A DNA stretch of 9,272 nucleotides from Candidatus Phaeomarinibacter sp. (GTDB lineage: Bacteria; Pseudomonadota; Alphaproteobacteria; CGMCC-115125). Both the position numbers and the translations under genes were made by a program. Under the pieces are notes generated by a model. It did no database searches. It was not told the DNA's origin and saw only the letters and a list, made by a program, of their open reading frames with translations. Each line of letters begins with the position of its first letter. Within the stretch, counting starts at the first letter, position 1. The stretch covers positions 1 to 9,272 of the forward strand of contig JANQMQ010000464.1 in NCBI GenBank assembly GCA_028279995.1, given 5' to 3'. Positions 6,600-9,272 of this stretch are shown here, one piece after another.

Positions 6600-7232
6600 A
6601 TGACAATTTTCGACACCGTAAAGATTCCGGATACAGAGATGTGCAAAACCGCTCTTGGCTTTGTTGAGAGCAACCATGACCCATTTCTGCTGAACCATGT
6701 GATGCGGACTTACTTCTTTGGTGCGTCAGCCGGGCAGGCCGCCTCAGCAACCATCGACATGGAGATGCTTTTTCTCGGTGCGCTACTCCATGATCTGGGG
6801 CTTGTGGAAGAGTATGTCCAAAGCGACCGGTTCGAGATTGATGGTGCTGATGGTGCCGCCGCGTTTCTGCGCAATGCGGGTTACCCGGAAGAAAAGATCG
6901 AGATTGTCTGGGATGCCATCGCTCTGCATTCAACGCTTGGCATTCCCCAACGCAAGCAGCCGGAAATCGCCCTGGTCCAGTTTGGTGCTGGCATCGATGT
7001 CGGTGCCATCCCTACCGAGCTGATTGATCGCAAAACAATAGACGAGGTGATCGACCAGTATCCGCGGATCAACTTCAAGACGTTAATGCTGAAGCGCGTT
7101 GGTGAAGTCGTCGCCCGCAAGCCGGAAACGACGATGCACAATTTCACCGCAGACGTTGCCGCGCAGCAGGTCGACGGGTTCGAGCGGCTGGACTTCTGCC
7201 ACATGATGCACTGCTCGGCTTTTGACGAATAG
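6600..7232 (+). CDS. HD-domain protein, cyanamide-hydratase-like hydrolase family
   Basis: The 210-residue protein shows an HD metal-binding pattern. It consists of NHVMRTYFFG with His33, LFLGALLHDLGL with the His64-Asp65 doublet, His110 in AIALHST and Asp133 in GAGIDVG. Length, the NH..R spacing and the ALLHDLGL stretch resemble HD proteins annotated as cyanamide hydratase-like, not HD-GYP or (p)ppGpp hydrolases. A metal-dependent hydratase or hydrolase acting on a small molecule is likely, but the substrate cannot be assigned. The C-terminal DFCHMMHCSAFDE contains extra His and Cys residues that could bind metal. AGGAGG precedes the ATG. It is the middle gene of the TetR-adjacent trio, followed after 87 bases by the membrane protein gene. 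Confidence 0.85.
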   Translation: MTIFDTVKIPDTEMCKTALGFVESNHDPFLLNHVMRTYFFGASAGQAASATIDMEMLFLGALLHDLGLVEEYVQSDRFEIDGADGAAAFLRNAGYPEEKIEIVWDAIALHSTLGIPQRKQPEIALVQFGAGIDVGAIPTELIDRKTIDEVIDQYPRINFKTLMLKRVGEVVARKPETTMHNFTADVAAQQVDGFERLDFCHMMHCSAFDE

Positions 7233-7319
7233 CGCACGCCTTCATCAGCGATTGCAGGGTTCAGGTCGGCCGTTCTGGCGGCGACCACCATCTCAACAGA
7301 TACGAATACGGAGAGCTAG

Positions 7320-7727
7320 ATGACTGTCCTGAAAGATATCCGCGTTTGGTACAACGCGATGGGAACTTTGCCCTGGTACATAAAGGTCTGGGCGAGCCTT
7401 CATCCGCTGCCACAGATTGTTGGCGGCCTGTTCTTCATCCAGACACTACCCGGTTTCGTCATTCTCGCCGGGCGGCTGGCATCCGCCATCATCGCAAGTC
7501 AGATCCACAAGAGATCGCCCTTCTCCAAACTCATGGGACCAGTTGGACACATGCACTGGATACTGATCGTGCCTTATCTCCTGTACGAACTCAGCACACA
7601 GAACCTGTCCGCACCGCTATTCTGGTTCGCGAGCTATGTTGTTGGCACAACGCTCATCAGCGGCATCCTGGATGTGCGTGAGCTGATGATTTATCTCAGA
7701 AAAGGCCACGTGGAATACAAACGCTAG
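7320..7727 (+). CDS. Small multi-pass membrane protein of unknown family
   Basis: The 135-residue product is strongly hydrophobic, with likely membrane segments at about 31-60 (long enough for one or two passes), 78-92 and 97-117, and a positively charged tail (YLRKGHVEYKR). Basic residues at 63-65 and 70 probably mark a cytoplasmic loop. Recognisable features are GPVGHMHWILIVPYLLYEL (73-91) and a short amphipathic N-terminus. I do not recognise the family. GGAGA precedes the ATG, and the 87-base gap from the HD gene has no obvious terminator, so it is probably the last gene of that operon. A GC-rich palindrome follows its stop codon. It may be a partner or transporter-like accessory of the enzymes upstream, which is inference only. 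Confidence 0.75.
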   Translation: MTVLKDIRVWYNAMGTLPWYIKVWASLHPLPQIVGGLFFIQTLPGFVILAGRLASAIIASQIHKRSPFSKLMGPVGHMHWILIVPYLLYELSTQNLSAPLFWFASYVVGTTLISGILDVRELMIYLRKGHVEYKR

Positions 7728-7755
7728 TCACGTATCTCTATACTCACACTACAGG

Positions 7756-7778
7756 CCCCCCCCGGCCATGGCCGGGGG
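7756..7778. terminator. GC-rich palindrome between convergent genes (probable bidirectional terminator)
   Basis: A run of eight C (7756-7763) opens a perfect 20-base palindrome (7759-7778) centred on CCATGG. It can form an eight-base-pair, almost all-GC stem with a CATG loop. It lies 28 bases after the membrane protein stop and 34 bases before the flavin monooxygenase stop, where one terminator could serve both strands. Neither side has a clear U-run, so termination may be imperfect or Rho-assisted. A further small repeat, TGTCT/AGACA at 7784-7795, follows. Confidence 0.6.
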
Positions 7779-7812
7779 TTCGCTGTCTCAAGACACCTCT
7801 CGATAAGCCTTA

Positions 7813-8898
7813 TCAGGCAGCCTGATCGTGTTCCTTGTCCCATTCGCGGACGACAGGCAGCACCTCCTTGGCAAACAGTTTCATGCTGGCCTGGGCGTCC
7901 TCGTTGGTGAGGTTGGAATAGCGGAAACAGGCGTTGAGCGAGAATGGTCCCAGCACTTCGCGACGCTTTTCGAGCTTGGTGAGGATCTGGTCCGGCGTGC
8001 CGTAGGCCTGCTGGTCGACATACCCACGCACCTGGTCTTCAAGACCGATGTCCTTGAGCATTTCGGCAGCTTCACCGTACGACTCGTAGCCTTTCATCTT
8101 GGCAAAGTGTTCGCCCATCAGGTCGTAATGCTGCATCACCTGCGAGTAATAGGCGGCGATGTTGGAGAAGCCTTTTTCTTCCGCCTCGCCAGCATCATTT
8201 GAGCAATAGACAAAGTCTGCAAAGCGCGGCGCGGGTGACGGGTGGCCATGATGCTCCTTGAAGGCATCGCGGTAGCGGTCAAGGTCGGGCAGCAGGGCTT
8301 CCGCAGGCTTCTGGGTGAACATCATCACGCCCACGCCCAGCTTGGCCGCCTGCAAGGCGGAGTCCGGTGACATGGCCACCGACATTGTGCGGCCCTTGAA
8401 GGAACCGATTGGTGCCGGACGCACCATGGTGTCACCACGCTTCCAGAATTCTCCGTCTGCGGATAGCTTGCCGGTCTCAAGACCTTCCAGAATGATCTCG
8501 GCTGCTTCGTCAAAACGACCGCGCGCCTCATCCATGGAAATGCCCATGGGCTCATACTCGTCCTTGGATAGGCCGCGGCCCATCCCGAACATGGCACGCC
8601 CGCCGGACAGGATGTCGAGCATGATCATCTTCTCGACGACCCGGTAAGGATCGTTCCACGGCAGGATGACGGCGCCCGTGCCCAGCTTGATGTTCTTGGT
8701 CTGCGGCGCGATGAAGCTCAGAAACTGCATGTTGTCCGGGCAGAATGCATAGTCCGCGTAGTGATGTTCGACCGGCCAGAGCTCATCAAATCCCAACTCA
8801 TCCGCCAGAATAGCGTTGGCCGCCTCTTCGTGGAAAACCTGCGCGTCCGGTACGCGCTTTTCGTAGTTCTGAAAAACCATCTGAAGCCCAACACGCAT
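7813..8898 (-). CDS. LLM-class (luciferase-like) flavin-dependent monooxygenase
   Basis: The 361-residue protein has the TIM-barrel bacterial luciferase-like layout. Strand 1 is MRVGLQMVFQN, followed by AILADELGFDELWPVEHHYADY (29-50) with the EHH motif after strand 2, then LGTGAVILPWNDP (72-84). The family hallmark LDILSGGRAMFGMGRG (94-109) comes next. The length fits the family (about 330-370). Such enzymes use reduced FMN from a separate reductase to oxygenate aldehydes, sulfonates, terpenoids or other small organics. No flavin reductase gene is seen in this window, and the substrate is not readable. GGGGAG lies six bases before the ATG. It converges on the membrane protein gene and is divergent from the MalT-type regulator gene, which may control it. 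Confidence 0.92.
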   Translation of the reverse strand: MRVGLQMVFQNYEKRVPDAQVFHEEAANAILADELGFDELWPVEHHYADYAFCPDNMQFLSFIAPQTKNIKLGTGAVILPWNDPYRVVEKMIMLDILSGGRAMFGMGRGLSKDEYEPMGISMDEARGRFDEAAEIILEGLETGKLSADGEFWKRGDTMVRPAPIGSFKGRTMSVAMSPDSALQAAKLGVGVMMFTQKPAEALLPDLDRYRDAFKEHHGHPSPAPRFADFVYCSNDAGEAEEKGFSNIAAYYSQVMQHYDLMGEHFAKMKGYESYGEAAEMLKDIGLEDQVRGYVDQQAYGTPDQILTKLEKRREVLGPFSLNACFRYSNLTNEDAQASMKLFAKEVLPVVREWDKEHDQAA

Positions 8899-8966
8899 CG
8901 GAATCTCCCCGTTTTGCTTGATCTTTGCGGCCGGGTATCGACCGTTCTGACCGCACCGTGCCCGAC

Positions 8967-9056
8967 GTGGGGTGGCGTTAAGCCACCAAAACTGGTGGGG
9001 TGACGCATTCCAGCGTCAATAAGCTTCACCAGCCCCACCTGAAATGGGGGGGGTGG
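8967..9056. repeat. Cluster of hairpins and direct repeats in the monooxygenase/regulator divergent spacer
   Basis: GGTGGC(GTTAA)GCCACC at 8971-8987 and TGACGC(ATTCCA)GCGTCA at 9001-9018 are perfect six-base-pair hairpins. GGTGGGG at 8994-9000 can also pair with CCCCACC at 9033-9039, enclosing the second hairpin. GTGGGGTGGCG (8967-8977) recurs as GTGGGGTGACG (8995-9005), 28 bases away. A run of eight G occupies 9046-9053, just before the ribosome site of the downstream regulator gene. The spacer must hold divergent promoters and probably their operators. The repeats could be tandem binding sites for the MalT/LuxR-type protein or structured leader RNA; which is unresolved. Confidence 0.5.
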
Positions 9057-9079
9057 TTCAGGGTGCCGGGAGGGTCCGC

Positions 9080-9272
9080 GTGTCATTTTTGCTGAGTTCT
9101 GCGCGGTTTCAGCCGCCGCTGCCACGGGGCTATGTGGTGGCGCGCCCAGATCTGTCAAAAGTACTCGAAGGCCGCCATCGGCACCTGCTGACGCTGGCCA
9201 TGGCGCCGGCCGGCTATGGGAAAACCAACCTGCTGGCGCACAGGTGCCGGGACCTGGCGGCGCAGGGCGAAA
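9080..9272 (+). CDS. MalT/LuxR-type large ATP-binding transcriptional regulator (partial, N-terminus)
   Basis: The reading frame from a GTG at 9080 is open for 64 codons to the window end. It begins SFLLSSARFQPPLPRGYVVA, continues through ARPDL, and reaches a Walker A P-loop APAGYGKTNLL at about 42-52 with Lys48-Thr49. The pattern P-PLPRGYV-RP-L followed about 20 residues later by APAGYGKT is typical of the N-terminus of MalT-like LuxR regulators. These are STAND ATPases of about 900 residues with a C-terminal LuxR helix-turn-helix, all beyond this window. I chose GTG because GGAGG lies six bases upstream and no ATG is suitably placed. It is divergent from the flavin monooxygenase gene, a plausible target. 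Confidence 0.8.
   Translation, partial: MSFLLSSARFQPPLPRGYVVARPDLSKVLEGRHRHLLTLAMAPAGYGKTNLLAHRCRDLAAQGE

Noticed and set aside
6160..6933. Minus-strand 257-codon open frame opposite the DUF6616-like and HD genes
   Set aside because: Longer than either gene beneath it but has no family pattern, and it runs through the operator region and both Shine-Dalgarno-led plus-strand genes; treated as a shadow.
7756..7778. GC-rich palindrome as a mobile-element end or recombination site
   Set aside because: It occurs once, sits between convergent stop codons, and no transposase or integrase is nearby; a terminator is the simpler reading.

Overview
This window looks like chromosomal DNA from a free-living, metabolically versatile proteobacterium. 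An alphaproteobacterium of the Parvibaculum/Rhizobiales or Rhodobacterales/sphingomonad type fits best, judging from moderately high GC, Shine-Dalgarno-led genes and the mix of families. That placement is an impression from gene style, not a computed assignment. The window holds eleven protein-coding genes, two of them cut by the window edges. I see no RNA gene, transposase, CRISPR array or phage gene.

Left block (1-3959). The minus strand carries the N-terminal 184 residues of a coniferyl-aldehyde-dehydrogenase-type ALDH (start at 553) and, upstream of it, an HxlR-family regulator (856-1353). Divergent from the regulator runs a plus-strand series: a DsbA-fold 2-hydroxychromene-2-carboxylate isomerase/GST-kappa-like protein (1627-2229), an unusual short-chain dehydrogenase with Phe in place of the catalytic Tyr (2239-2964) and, after a 158-base gap, a TauD/TfdA Fe(II)/2-oxoglutarate dioxygenase (3123-3959). 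Two related AT-rich operator-like palindromes, one ahead of the ALDH gene (644-674) and one in the divergent hxlR/isomerase spacer (1459-1482), suggest that the HxlR protein controls both arms. An aldehyde-, quinone- or aromatic-compound processing role is the natural inference, but the substrate is unknown.

Middle block (3988-6166). An AraC-family regulator (minus) converges on the dioxygenase gene. A 537-base stretch without a convincing gene follows, then a TetR-family regulator (minus) whose start codon abuts one arm of a 16-base inverted repeat (6106-6121 and 6151-6166).

Right block (6205-9272). Divergent from tetR lie three plus-strand genes: a small DUF6616-like protein, an HD-domain hydrolase-like protein and a small multi-pass membrane protein of unknown family. 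They probably form a TetR-controlled operon, and a GC-rich palindrome at 7756-7778 lies at its end. A luciferase-like flavin monooxygenase (7813-8898, minus) converges on it. It is separated by a hairpin-rich spacer from the start of a large MalT/LuxR-type ATP-binding regulator (GTG start at 9080) that runs off the right edge.

Overall this is an accessory catabolic/detoxification neighbourhood: oxidoreductases of several classes, with local regulators of four families next to the genes they probably control. I did not find a defence system or other wholly new machine. The least understood parts are the DUF6616-HD-membrane trio and the Tyr-less SDR.
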